Of a stretch of DNA of 32,021 nt, positions 24,572-32,021 are shown piece after piece. The notes beneath the pieces were generated by a model. The model ran no database searches, was not told the DNA's origin, and worked only from the letters and a program-made list of their open reading frames with translations. A program made the position numbers and the translations under genes. Within the stretch, counting starts at the first letter, position 1. Each line of letters starts with the position of its first letter. Location of the stretch: contig SLAA01000230.1 in the NCBI GenBank assembly GCA_007127105.1, positions 1 through 32,021 on the forward strand, written 5' to 3'. Source of the stretch: Spirochaetales bacterium. GTDB lineage: Bacteria; Spirochaetota; Spirochaetia; DSM-27196; SLAA01.

Positions 24572-26791
24572 CTATCTCGCCGCGTCTTGTAGAAACACCA
24601 ACTCGCGGAACTGCTCGGTCAGGAGCAGTCTGTCCGCAGGACTAACGATGTAGCTTTCTGGAGATTGGGTGCGGGGTACGCTAAGAAACTCCAGGGTTAC
24701 ATCGGCGTTGGCGGGTACGGTGAACTCAAATGTCAATGGCACGTTCGGGTTCGCCCCAATAAAGATCTCACCGCTGCGACGATCATCGGTGAGCCTTGTA
24801 GGTAGTTCGGAATGGAGAAGGAAGAGTGGTTCCTCAGACAATAGGCGCAGCCGGATTGACGACAGCGACCGGTCGGCATCAACACGCAGTCTGACACGCT
24901 TTCGGTCAAGAAAGACACTTGTTGTCACCTGTACTTCAAGCGGTGAGTCTCGGTGAGTGGCACTGAAGCTTTCCTCTCGCTCCAGAGACGAAATCTCATA
25001 GCGATCCTCATGCAGCACAAGGCTTACATCACCAATACGATTCGGGGCGCGAACCGTCACCGTCCGCGAGCTACTCTCAACGTCGCTGTGGTCAGCAACC
25101 GATACAGGCCGTGGGGACTCCGCACTGAATGGTGTTATCCCAAGCAGAAGGAGCAGTAAGGCGCCGGAGCTGAATCCTGTCAGAGATGACAAGAGCTTCA
25201 AGGTCCAACGTCGTTTGCCAGGTGAAGGGTGAGGAATGAGGAAGTCCATGCGTACAAACATCAGCAGGAATGGCAACACAACGAGGGTCTGAAGCAGATT
25301 GCCTCGAATCGGTGAGAGCAGTAGTGTTTCGGCCACCCTGAGCTCGGGTAAACTCAATGCTTCAAAGGTGAACACCAGCAATGGGGTGGGAGCGAGCACC
25401 ATAAGGAGAAACATATATCGTCGCCGCCGAGAAACCGAAAACAGGAAAGCGCAGAGAAAGGCCCATATGAAATAGTAGCTCATTGCTACATCGACAATTG
25501 CAGAAACGACTACACCAGCAAAAAGTAGGAGAAGAGCCGTTGCCGAGTAGAAGCTGCCGTTCTTGGAGAAGGGCAGGCGCATAACAACTTGAAGTGTCAG
25601 TGTGAAGAGAAAGATCGCCCCCAGGATTTTCAGGAGGAAAAAAGGTACTGGATAATACGACCACAACTCAGGGAAGGCCCGGATATGGAGAAGCTGGCGT
25701 ATGATCAGGGTTGTAGCGAAAAGAAAAGCAAAACACACGGCAGCAAATCCCGGGATGTTCCAGAGATTGCGTGCAATGGTGCTGCGGTAACGTCGAGTAC
25801 GACCGCGGGCAACCGAGCCGTAGAGCAAGGTCAAGGCCAGAACCATGAATATTGCTGCCACGTGGAAGGCTTCATTCATTGAAAAGTACCCGTACTGGGT
25901 ACGAAAGAACAGGTAGTTTCGGTCCCAAGCGGAAGGTAGGCCTTCGGCGTGAGCGCTCAGGAAACTATCTATGGCGTTTTCAAAGCGTCCGCCAAAGCGA
26001 TCTACCGGAATAGGAGTGGAGTAGACAGACTCACTATCCGAAAGCTTGAGTGCGGGAATACCGGCATGAAGGTAGGGCTCAATGAGGCTTCCGTGAGGTC
26101 CCAGTCCTATTCGTTGGAGTTGCAAAAGGGCTGTAGGTACGCTCCAGCTCAGGCCCCCACTGACCAGAGCGTCTGCCGTGCCCTCGAGCAACCACAGCGG
26201 TGCCAGCGAGCCCCTTGCTCCGGCATGCAGGTGCAGTGGTAAGCGAGCTTCGTGCAGGTCAAGATACAACAGCGCAACCGGCTCGCCCGGGAGGTACTGC
26301 GAAAGTACCATGCGTGAGCCGCCGGATTGAAGGCTTCCATGTTCGGAGCCCAGGAATAGAAAACGCAAGCTCAGTTCCGGAGTGACATCGCTGTAGCGTT
26401 GGAGCAGAGCAAGCGCAGCGGTAACCCCAAGGTTGCCCGAAGCTGGCTCCTCGCCAACAAGGCCATTACGCGGCTGATCGAGCGCTACGGCAACCCAGAT
26501 AGTGTCTTCACGGTCGCCGGAGATCTCAATGCTTACTACCCTGGAAAAGGAGTGGCCGCCTCGAAACCCGGAGAAGTCATAGACTTGAGTTTCTAAGGAG
26601 CGAGCAGCCGCGAACTGCTCTATGTACTCAATTAAGGCGAGTTCGCCCTCAGCAGCCTCGATCCGAGGTGCAAAAGCTCCAATATCGGCATGAATTGTCT
26701 CCCACGGGGTAGGTGAAAGCGCCGATAGGTACTGTGAAAAGAGTACAGAAATTGTTAGACTAAGTACGATACGGAGATAACGATTATGCAT
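24572..26791 (-). CDS. Membrane protein with degenerate M28-peptidase domain (ERMP1-like layout)
   Basis: A protein of about 739 residues. Residues 1-25 are a signal peptide or anchor. Residues about 28-290 follow the M28 aminopeptidase pattern: IWVAVALD for the GAHLDS strand, EEPASGNLGVTAAL for the DNASG helix, FLFLGSEHGSLQSGGS for the EEGLLGS segment, and GPHGSLIEPYLHAGIPALKL with SVYSTPIPVD for the SDHxPF/GIP/YHTxxD end. Most zinc ligands are replaced (H to A, the final H to S), so peptidase activity is doubtful. About eight membrane helices follow (310-575), then about 155 residues of strand-rich external domain. ATG 26789-26791 begins a clean signal sequence with AGGAAAGG upstream; an extension to 26872 would overlap the nitroreductase. 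It is followed by dinB in the same transcript. Function unknown. Confidence 0.72.
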   Translation of the reverse strand: MHNRYLRIVLSLTISVLFSQYLSALSPTPWETIHADIGAFAPRIEAAEGELALIEYIEQFAAARSLETQVYDFSGFRGGHSFSRVVSIEISGDREDTIWVAVALDQPRNGLVGEEPASGNLGVTAALALLQRYSDVTPELSLRFLFLGSEHGSLQSGGSRMVLSQYLPGEPVALLYLDLHEARLPLHLHAGARGSLAPLWLLEGTADALVSGGLSWSVPTALLQLQRIGLGPHGSLIEPYLHAGIPALKLSDSESVYSTPIPVDRFGGRFENAIDSFLSAHAEGLPSAWDRNYLFFRTQYGYFSMNEAFHVAAIFMVLALTLLYGSVARGRTRRYRSTIARNLWNIPGFAAVCFAFLFATTLIIRQLLHIRAFPELWSYYPVPFFLLKILGAIFLFTLTLQVVMRLPFSKNGSFYSATALLLLFAGVVVSAIVDVAMSYYFIWAFLCAFLFSVSRRRRYMFLLMVLAPTPLLVFTFEALSLPELRVAETLLLSPIRGNLLQTLVVLPFLLMFVRMDFLIPHPSPGKRRWTLKLLSSLTGFSSGALLLLLLGITPFSAESPRPVSVADHSDVESSSRTVTVRAPNRIGDVSLVLHEDRYEISSLEREESFSATHRDSPLEVQVTTSVFLDRKRVRLRVDADRSLSSIRLRLLSEEPLFLLHSELPTRLTDDRRSGEIFIGANPNVPLTFEFTVPANADVTLEFLSVPRTQSPESYIVSPADRLLLTEQFRELVFLQDAAR

Positions 26792-26853
26792 TCCTTTCCT
26801 AGGATAGGGATATGAGCATAGTTTGGTCAAGCGCCGTCGGAAGCGAGGAAAAC

Positions 26854-27363
26854 ATGGAGTTACTCCAGGCAATTCAAAAACGTGTCAGCGTACGGGACTT
26901 CACCGACCAAGAGGTGAGTTCGGAACAGCTTGAACGCATCCTCGAGGCCGGGCGACAGGCGCCATCAGCCAAGAACCGCCAGGCCTGGCGATATGTTGTT
27001 GTTCGCAACGCAGCAACGAGAAAGGAACTGGAAAACGCCAGTTTTGGGCAAGAGTACGTTGGTCGTGCTCCAGTAGTTATTGCGTTGTGCACAACGAATA
27101 TTGAGTACAAAATGCCCAATGGACAGCTTTCGTATCCGGTTGATCTTGGCATAGCCTCGGCGTTCATGATGATACAGGCTACCGCAGAGGGGCTCGGTTC
27201 CTGCTGCATTACGACCTTCCGGGAACAAGAAGTCAAGTCTCTGCTCTCGGTTCCTTACTCAATGCGAGTTGTTATGCTGCTGCTTGTTGGGCATTCGGCA
27301 GGTCACACCGAGGGTGAGCAGCGCCTAAACATGAACCGCATAGTGTCATACGAGCATTGGTAG
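26854..27363 (+). CDS. Nitroreductase-family FMN oxidoreductase
   Basis: A 169-residue FMN-dependent NAD(P)H oxidoreductase of the nitroreductase fold. RVSVRDF (10-16) supplies the FMN phosphate contacts, PSAKNRQAWRYVVV (37-50) is the second FMN segment, and GLGSCCIT with the following REQEVKSLL is the C-terminal signature. It is on the short side of the family and its substrate cannot be assigned. The frame is open to ATG 26812, but ATG 26854 gives the standard N-terminus and has GAGGA six bases before it. It is divergent to the membrane protein gene and convergent with ddl. Confidence 0.86.
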   Translation: MELLQAIQKRVSVRDFTDQEVSSEQLERILEAGRQAPSAKNRQAWRYVVVRNAATRKELENASFGQEYVGRAPVVIALCTTNIEYKMPNGQLSYPVDLGIASAFMMIQATAEGLGSCCITTFREQEVKSLLSVPYSMRVVMLLLVGHSAGHTEGEQRLNMNRIVSYEHW

Positions 27364-27393
27364 AGCGACTGGTAGCGGGGAGTGGTTGTGAAC

Positions 27394-27407
27394 TGCCGCG
27401 CGCGGCA
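27394..27407. repeat. Perfect 14-base palindrome between convergent genes
   Basis: TGCCGCGCGCGGCA lies in the 72-base gap between the nitroreductase and ddl stops. There is no T run on either side, so it does not look like a standard intrinsic terminator. From 27420 onward, three near-copies of a TTAGCGTT-like 9-mer follow and run into the last codons of ddl. Confidence 0.5.
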
Positions 27408-27435
27408 CCGAAGGCCCGTAGCGCTCTTAGCGTTC

Positions 27436-28530
27436 TTAACGTTCATAGCGTAAAGACGCTCGTATAGTTTCGCGTTCTCGTGCCAGATCAATAAGACGGG
27501 TAATAAGCTCCGAGTAGGAAAGTCCGGCTGCGGAGCACATGCGGGGAAACATGCTTATTCTGGTGAAGCCAGGAATCGTATTGATCTCGTTCACAACCAG
27601 CTCGTGAGTATCCTGCAGTAAAAACAAGTCGACCCTCGCCATTCCTTCACAGGCGGCCGCACTATAGGCTGCCTCGGCAATGGCCCGAGCTTTTTCCATA
27701 ACCGTGGAGTCCAGGTGCGCCGGAACAATAAGCTGGGCGCCGTCTGGATCAAGATACTTTGCGTCGTAGTCATAGAACTCATGGCTAGGAATGACCTCAC
27801 CCGGGGGGAAGGCATAGGGCTCGCCGTTCCCAATGACCGAGATTTCAATCTCGCGAACTGGTCTGGCCGGTTCAATAAGCACCTTCGTGTCGTATTTGAG
27901 GGCATTTTGGACAGCTGGCTCGATCTCGTCCGGAGAGTGAGTCTTGGTGATTCCAACCGAACTACCTGTCCGGGCAGGCTTCACGAACAGCTGCGGTCCA
28001 AAGGTCTCCATACATCGAGTTATGAAGGCCTTGAGCTCAGCATTCGAGGCAAGTTCAACGGCGGACGCCGTAAGGCTGTCCAGGGTTGGAATACCATGCG
28101 CTCGCCACAGCTGCTTGACCAGGTCTTTATCCATCCCAACCGAGCTACCAAGCACACCCGCCCCTACATAAGGTAACTCAACCACCTCCAACAGCCCCTG
28201 AACCGTTCCATCCTCACCTAGCGAGCCGTGCAGTACCGGGAAAACCACATCGAGCTGCAGTTGTTCGCCATTGCAAAACAATCCGACCCCTGGTCGACAA
28301 TCAACGGTCTGAGACGGATCTTCAATGATGTCAAGAGCAGTGTCCGGTACTACTCCAGCTTCATGGATGCTCTGCGGTTGCAGGTACCAGCGGCCACTTT
28401 TTGCTATGCCAATGAGAATGGGTTCGAACCTGCTTCGGTCTATATTGCGGAAAACCGAGGCTGCGGACTGCAGTGATACCTCATGCTCCCCGGACTTACC
28501 CCCGTAGAGTAAGGCGCAGCGTAAACTCAT
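27436..28530 (-). CDS. ddl: D-alanine--D-alanine ligase
   Basis: A 364-residue ATP-grasp enzyme that makes the D-Ala-D-Ala dipeptide for peptidoglycan. GGKSGEHEVSLQSA (11-24) is the N-terminal signature, GSSVGMDKDL the first-substrate segment, and KPARTGSSVGITK the ATP-grasp loop. The DYDAKYLD segment has the Tyr of ordinary D-Ala-D-Ala ligases, so a D-lactate (vancomycin-resistance type) ligase is unlikely. VNEINTIPGFTRISMFP near the C-terminus carries the metal ligands. ATG 28528-28530 has AAGGAGAAG seven bases upstream. It follows murE after 31 bases and ends the hflK-hflC-murE-ddl run. Confidence 0.94.
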   Translation of the reverse strand: MSLRCALLYGGKSGEHEVSLQSAASVFRNIDRSRFEPILIGIAKSGRWYLQPQSIHEAGVVPDTALDIIEDPSQTVDCRPGVGLFCNGEQLQLDVVFPVLHGSLGEDGTVQGLLEVVELPYVGAGVLGSSVGMDKDLVKQLWRAHGIPTLDSLTASAVELASNAELKAFITRCMETFGPQLFVKPARTGSSVGITKTHSPDEIEPAVQNALKYDTKVLIEPARPVREIEISVIGNGEPYAFPPGEVIPSHEFYDYDAKYLDPDGAQLIVPAHLDSTVMEKARAIAEAAYSAAACEGMARVDLFLLQDTHELVVNEINTIPGFTRISMFPRMCSAAGLSYSELITRLIDLARERETIRASLRYER

Positions 28531-28561
28531 GCAACTTCTCCTTCACACCCACAGTGGCCTG

Positions 28562-30091
28562 CTAAACGAGCGCCGCTCGGGACTGGGACAGCTGCTCGGC
28601 TATCTCAATCTCATTCCACGGCTGCGGCCCGTCGGCATATATAATGCTCCCTTCGTGGCCTTTACCCAGTAGGAGAACGGTATCGTTTTTATCGGCAAGC
28701 TCTACCGCAGTCTCAATAGCCGTGCGGCGGTTAACTATGCGCAGGATCTCGCGGCCGTCCTTCCAGTCGGGCCGTTCTTTGCGACACCCTGCGGCAATCT
28801 CGGCAATGATGAGGTCTGAGTCCTCGCCCCGCGGATCCTCGTCGGTCAAGATCACGATATTGGCAAAGCGTGCGGCAAGCTCACCCTGTATAGGGCGCTT
28901 TGCACGGTCGCGTTCACCCGCCGAGCCAAAAACTACGATCAGGCGTCCTTTGGTGTACTCCTTGATCATGGGTAGCACTGTTGAAAAGGAGCCGGGGGTG
29001 TGCGCGTAGTCCACGATCAGGTGAAAGGAGCCGTCGGTCGGGATTGAAGTCATTCGCCCTGTCACGGGCTGTAGTTTCTCTAGATGCGGAACAAGGTCGG
29101 GTACTGGCATGTCGAGCAGCCGCGAAACGCATAGAACTGCGGCCAAGGCATTGTCAATGTTAAAGGCTCCTACAAGCGGAAGGTGTACCGGGTATGAGCT
29201 CTTGGACTTGCGGTCAATCAAGCTGAAGTTACTGCCCCGCATGTCCGAAACACGGTTTTCTACTCGTAGTTCTGCCTCGGATGCTCCTGCTGAAGAATAG
29301 TAGGCGCAGGGTACCGGCGAGAGTTGAGAGAAGTACCGAGAGGCTTCATCGTCGGCGTTAAGAATTGCCGTCCCCCCCGGCGTCTCACTCAAGGCCCGGA
29401 ACAGGTTGCCCTTGTCACTGCGGTACTGCTCCATGCTGCCGTGAAACTCAAGGTGTTCATGGCTTAAGTTCGTAAAGACGCCCATCTGAAAGCGCACATG
29501 TGCCAAACGTGAAGTGCGCTCTGAGAGACCATGCGATGTAGCCTCAAGAACGGCATAACTCTTGCCGGAGTTCAGCATATCGGCTAAGGCAGCCTGTATC
29601 TCTGGTGCCTCCGGAGTCGACTGCCGTAAGTCGTTCTTGCTGGTTTTTCCGCTGGTGTTCATGGATACCGTTGATATAAAACCCGAGGAAGCACCGGCGG
29701 CTTCAAGCAACTGGTGGATAAAGAACACCGTACTGCTCTTGCCGTCGGTACCGGTAACCCCCACTACTTGAAGTCTGTGCGATGGGTTACCGTGATATGC
29801 CGAAGCAATGCGGGAAAGGGCGGGGCGAGACTCGGCCACCTGGAGGGCAACCGGAGCCTTGGAAACATCGACTGCAGGGTCGGAGTACAATACTGCCGCC
29901 GCCCCGCGTTTAATAGCCTCACCAATAAAGGTGTGACCATCTACATGGTCACCGGGAATAGCTACAAAAAGCGTTCCGCGCGTTACCTTACGCGAGTCGT
30001 AGGCTACCTGCTTAATTACCGGATCTGCATTGCCATGACGGGATAGCAGGTCTATCCCGTCAATGAGCTGTGATAGCGGCTTATACGCCAT
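28562..30091 (-). CDS. murE: UDP-MurNAc-L-Ala-D-Glu:diamino-acid ligase
   Basis: A 509-residue Mur ligase that adds the third, diamino residue to the peptidoglycan stem. The P-loop is GTDGKSS (113-119 approx.), the carbamylated lysine is K227 in YRSDKGNLF, and DYAHTPGS (361-368) and FGSAGERDRAKRP (388-400) are the family blocks. The specificity loop reads TDEDPRGED (416-424) in place of the DNPR of meso-diaminopimelate enzymes. The arginine that contacts the distal carboxylate of diaminopimelate is kept but the asparagine is aspartate, like the DDPR type known from Thermotoga, which also takes lysine. The residue used here (diaminopimelate, lysine or ornithine) is therefore open. GGAG lies about ten bases before ATG 30089-30091. 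Confidence 0.92.
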   Translation of the reverse strand: MAYKPLSQLIDGIDLLSRHGNADPVIKQVAYDSRKVTRGTLFVAIPGDHVDGHTFIGEAIKRGAAAVLYSDPAVDVSKAPVALQVAESRPALSRIASAYHGNPSHRLQVVGVTGTDGKSSTVFFIHQLLEAAGASSGFISTVSMNTSGKTSKNDLRQSTPEAPEIQAALADMLNSGKSYAVLEATSHGLSERTSRLAHVRFQMGVFTNLSHEHLEFHGSMEQYRSDKGNLFRALSETPGGTAILNADDEASRYFSQLSPVPCAYYSSAGASEAELRVENRVSDMRGSNFSLIDRKSKSSYPVHLPLVGAFNIDNALAAVLCVSRLLDMPVPDLVPHLEKLQPVTGRMTSIPTDGSFHLIVDYAHTPGSFSTVLPMIKEYTKGRLIVVFGSAGERDRAKRPIQGELAARFANIVILTDEDPRGEDSDLIIAEIAAGCRKERPDWKDGREILRIVNRRTAIETAVELADKNDTVLLLGKGHEGSIIYADGPQPWNEIEIAEQLSQSRAALV

Positions 30092-30124
30092 AATAATTCA
30101 CTCCACCTCGCTCAAGCCAAAACC

Positions 30125-31120
30125 TTACTGCCCAAGTTCGCGGTGCAGAAACCGGAAGTAGTCGGAGTCGGTACTGAGTGTCTTGCGGAAGTTCGGCAAG
30201 GTTCCCCGGTATGACTCAATTGACCGCCAGAACTGGAAGAAGTCCGGGTCTCCTTGGTATGCGGCTGAGTAAATTGCGGCGGCCTGTGCATCTGCGGCAC
30301 CGCGAATGCGCTCTGCCTCTTCATAGGCTCCGGAAAGAATAGTCCGGCGTTCCTGATCCAACTGTCCCAGGATTTCTTCTTTGCGGCCCTCACCAGTGGA
30401 GCGGAAGAACTGCGCCTCACGGTTTCGCTCAGACACCATCCGGTCGTAGACACTCTCGGTTAGATCGTCCGAGTAGCGAATCTGCCTCACAATAATGTCA
30501 ATGAGTTCAACACCAAAGTCCTCGGTAGTTGCGGCTGCGCTTCTGAACATTTCATTCGAGAGAGCACGTCGGCCTTTTTGGATGTCTGGGAAGTCGGTGC
30601 CCATTTCCAGCTCTTCAAAGTCTTCAAACTCACCGAGGTCTTCGGTATCCGCCTCACCCCCAACAGCAACGACGTCTCGCTCAAGTTCGTTAATTACGTT
30701 AGAGTCTCGCACCGCCTCGACCAAGGGGTTGTCAGCAATGATGGTTCGCACCGCACTCTCAATTACGTCGTCAAGCCGGGCATATCCCGACTGCAGGGTA
30801 GTGACCGACTCATAGAAACGAGCTGGGTCTGAAACCTTCCAGCGTGCTGTAGTATCAATCCATATAAACTGGCCTTCCGAGGTAGGAATACGGCGTGGAT
30901 CTCCGTCCCAGCTGAGTAACCGGCGGGGATAGCGCACTACGGTGTCAATTACCGGCATCTTGAACTTAAGCCCGGCAGTAGTCTCACTGGAGACGATCTC
31001 ACCAAAACGGGTTATGACCGCCTGCTCACCTTCGTCAATGACATAGAGCGGCCCAAGCATAAAGAACACAACAGTTAAGACAACTACTACGGTGCCTACA
31101 CTTATAAGTTTTCGCATCAC
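30125..31120 (-). CDS. hflC: HflC, SPFH-domain modulator of FtsH protease
   Basis: A 331-residue membrane-anchored protein. One N-terminal helix (about 7-26) is followed by an SPFH/band-7 domain with DEGEQAVITRFGE (29-41), then a long coiled coil rich in Glu, Arg and Ala (about 225-290). HflC and HflK form a large cage around FtsH at the inner membrane and restrain its proteolysis. Residues about 151-181 are a strongly acidic insert that I do not recall from Escherichia coli HflC. The GTG at 31118-31120 is directly followed by ATG 31115-31117; either could start, and AAGGAGG sits 6 or 9 bases upstream. The start overlaps the hflK stop, so the pair is translationally coupled. murE follows after 33 bases. 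Confidence 0.92.
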   Translation of the reverse strand: MMRKLISVGTVVVVLTVVFFMLGPLYVIDEGEQAVITRFGEIVSSETTAGLKFKMPVIDTVVRYPRRLLSWDGDPRRIPTSEGQFIWIDTTARWKVSDPARFYESVTTLQSGYARLDDVIESAVRTIIADNPLVEAVRDSNVINELERDVVAVGGEADTEDLGEFEDFEELEMGTDFPDIQKGRRALSNEMFRSAAATTEDFGVELIDIIVRQIRYSDDLTESVYDRMVSERNREAQFFRSTGEGRKEEILGQLDQERRTILSGAYEEAERIRGAADAQAAAIYSAAYQGDPDFFQFWRSIESYRGTLPNFRKTLSTDSDYFRFLHRELGQ

Positions 31121-32021
31121 TGTGAACCTCCTTGCAGATTCAGGAGCGGCAGGAAGTTGTCGAGCTCACGGTCAATCAACAAGGTACCGTCATCCTCCAT
31201 GAAGAGGTCTTCCATCATTTCAATGTAGAGACGTGTTCGAGTAGTTGCCGGTGCGGCAGCGTACTCGCCAAGCACCGCTTCAAAACGCGCGGCGTCACCT
31301 CTGGCGCGGTTAACCCGCTCGGTGGCGTAACCACCGGCTTCCTGGACAAGCCGCTGAGCCTGACCCCGGGTGCGGGGAATTTCCCTGTTGTACTGCTCGC
31401 GGCCCTCGTTAATGAGCCTGTTCATGTCCTGTACCGCCCGGTTGACGTCCTCAAATGCGTCCTGCACGCGACCGACCGGCGGAACAATGTTCTGCAGACG
31501 TACCTGCATAACACGAACACCAAGATTGTAACTGTTCAAGATATCGTTCTTCATCTCAAGTGCCTGCAGCTCAATGTTACTGCGTTCACTTCCTATGACG
31601 TCCAGAATGGCTCGGTCACCTACCAGTTGGTTTACTACCGACTGCGAGATGTCCCGAATCGTTTTAGTTTGGTCCTGCACCTCGAAAAGCCACTTTACCG
31701 GGTCATCAATGCGGAACTGGATAATCCATTCAACATCAACTATGTTCAGATCTCCGGTCAGCATGATTGACTCTTCCGGGTAGTCGCGGTCGTCATACCG
31801 CGTTGTTACACCCGGAGCGGTGGTGCGAAAACCAAAACTGGCATTCTGGAGCACCTGGGTTGGTACGTTGTACGCTGTCTCAATACCGAAGGGCAGTTTA
31901 AACTGCAGTCCCGGTCCTACGGTACGATTATACTCACCAAGCAGCAGCACAACGCTCTGCTCGGTCTGGTCAACAATAAAAACACTGGTCGTAGCGACAC
32001 CGATAACAGCAATTACAATCA
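31117..32021 (-). CDS. hflK: HflK, SPFH-domain partner of HflC (5' end outside window)
   Basis: The gene runs off the right edge. The frame stays open to the window end and reads through a hydrophobic helix (IVIAVIGVATTSVFIVDQ) into TEQSVVLLLGEYNRTVGPG, the standard start of the HflK band-7 domain, so only the N-terminal cytoplasmic tail is missing. About 300 codons are visible. DLNIVDVEWIIQFRIDDP and the NQLVGDRAILDVIGSERSN region match the SPFH fold, and the C-terminal part is a coiled coil with NEGREQYNREIPRTRGQA-type sequence. An internal GTG at 31950 is not the start. Its stop overlaps the hflC start, as in other bacteria. Confidence 0.92.
   Translation of the reverse strand, partial: IVIAVIGVATTSVFIVDQTEQSVVLLLGEYNRTVGPGLQFKLPFGIETAYNVPTQVLQNASFGFRTTAPGVTTRYDDRDYPEESIMLTGDLNIVDVEWIIQFRIDDPVKWLFEVQDQTKTIRDISQSVVNQLVGDRAILDVIGSERSNIELQALEMKNDILNSYNLGVRVMQVRLQNIVPPVGRVQDAFEDVNRAVQDMNRLINEGREQYNREIPRTRGQAQRLVQEAGGYATERVNRARGDAARFEAVLGEYAAAPATTRTRLYIEMMEDLFMEDDGTLLIDRELDNFLPLLNLQGGSQ

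Noticed and set aside
26792-26872. 27-residue N-terminal extension of the M28-like membrane protein
   Set aside because: It would place an arginine-rich stretch before the signal peptide and overlap the start of the divergent nitroreductase; ATG 26791 has a ribosome site and a clean signal sequence.

Overview
The window is a compact bacterial chromosome segment with about 25 protein genes and almost no intergenic space. Gene ends often overlap or sit within a few bases of each other. I found no tRNA, rRNA, insertion sequence, phage gene or CRISPR array. The gene set fits a free-living member of the Spirochaetota: RnfD/NqrB with an RnfG/NqrC-like partner, DapL aminotransferase, HflK/HflC, MurE with a DPR-type specificity loop, and a response regulator built as receiver, STAS-like domain, receiver. 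This assignment is an inference from gene content, not a phylogeny.

Layout. At 1-1181 (minus) are two membrane subunits of a sodium- or proton-coupled Rnf/Nqr electron-transfer complex; the second is cut by the window edge. At 1493-1933 (plus) is a small PNPOx-like flavin-binding protein. At 1997-9767 (plus) a long tandem run encodes the complete pyruvate dehydrogenase complex (E1 alpha, E1 beta, E2, E3), then an AI-2E/PerM-family membrane protein, tryptophanyl-tRNA synthetase and an unusual MutY-like glycosylase without an iron-sulfur cluster. At 9764-11713 (minus) is a large phosphohexomutase. At 11913-15733 (plus) are two cytosolic phosphorelay proteins: a double-receiver regulator and a hybrid histidine kinase.

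At 15775-21149 lies the most interesting region. Five tightly coupled minus-strand genes encode a RibD-C-type pyrimidine reductase, a BchC-like medium-chain dehydrogenase, a PTPS/QueD-fold protein, a GT4 glycosyltransferase and an MFS transporter. A divergently transcribed GTP cyclohydrolase II gene faces them across a 137-base region with back-to-back sigma70-like promoters. Together they look like a self-contained pathway that starts from GTP, makes a reduced pyrimidine or pteridine, oxidises or reshapes it, glycosylates it and perhaps exports it. The PTPS-like protein keeps the zinc histidines and the ring-anchoring glutamate but lacks the usual catalytic cysteine and histidine, and the dehydrogenase lacks the classical zinc ligands. 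I know of no product for such a set, so I treat it as a candidate undescribed metabolite or cofactor pathway.

At 21162-27363 are dapL, a D-2-hydroxyacid dehydrogenase, dinB, a large membrane protein with a degenerate M28-peptidase domain (resembling ERMP1 in layout) and a nitroreductase. At 27436-32021 (minus) an apparent operon runs hflK (cut by the right edge), hflC, murE, ddl, joining membrane-protease control with peptidoglycan precursor synthesis.
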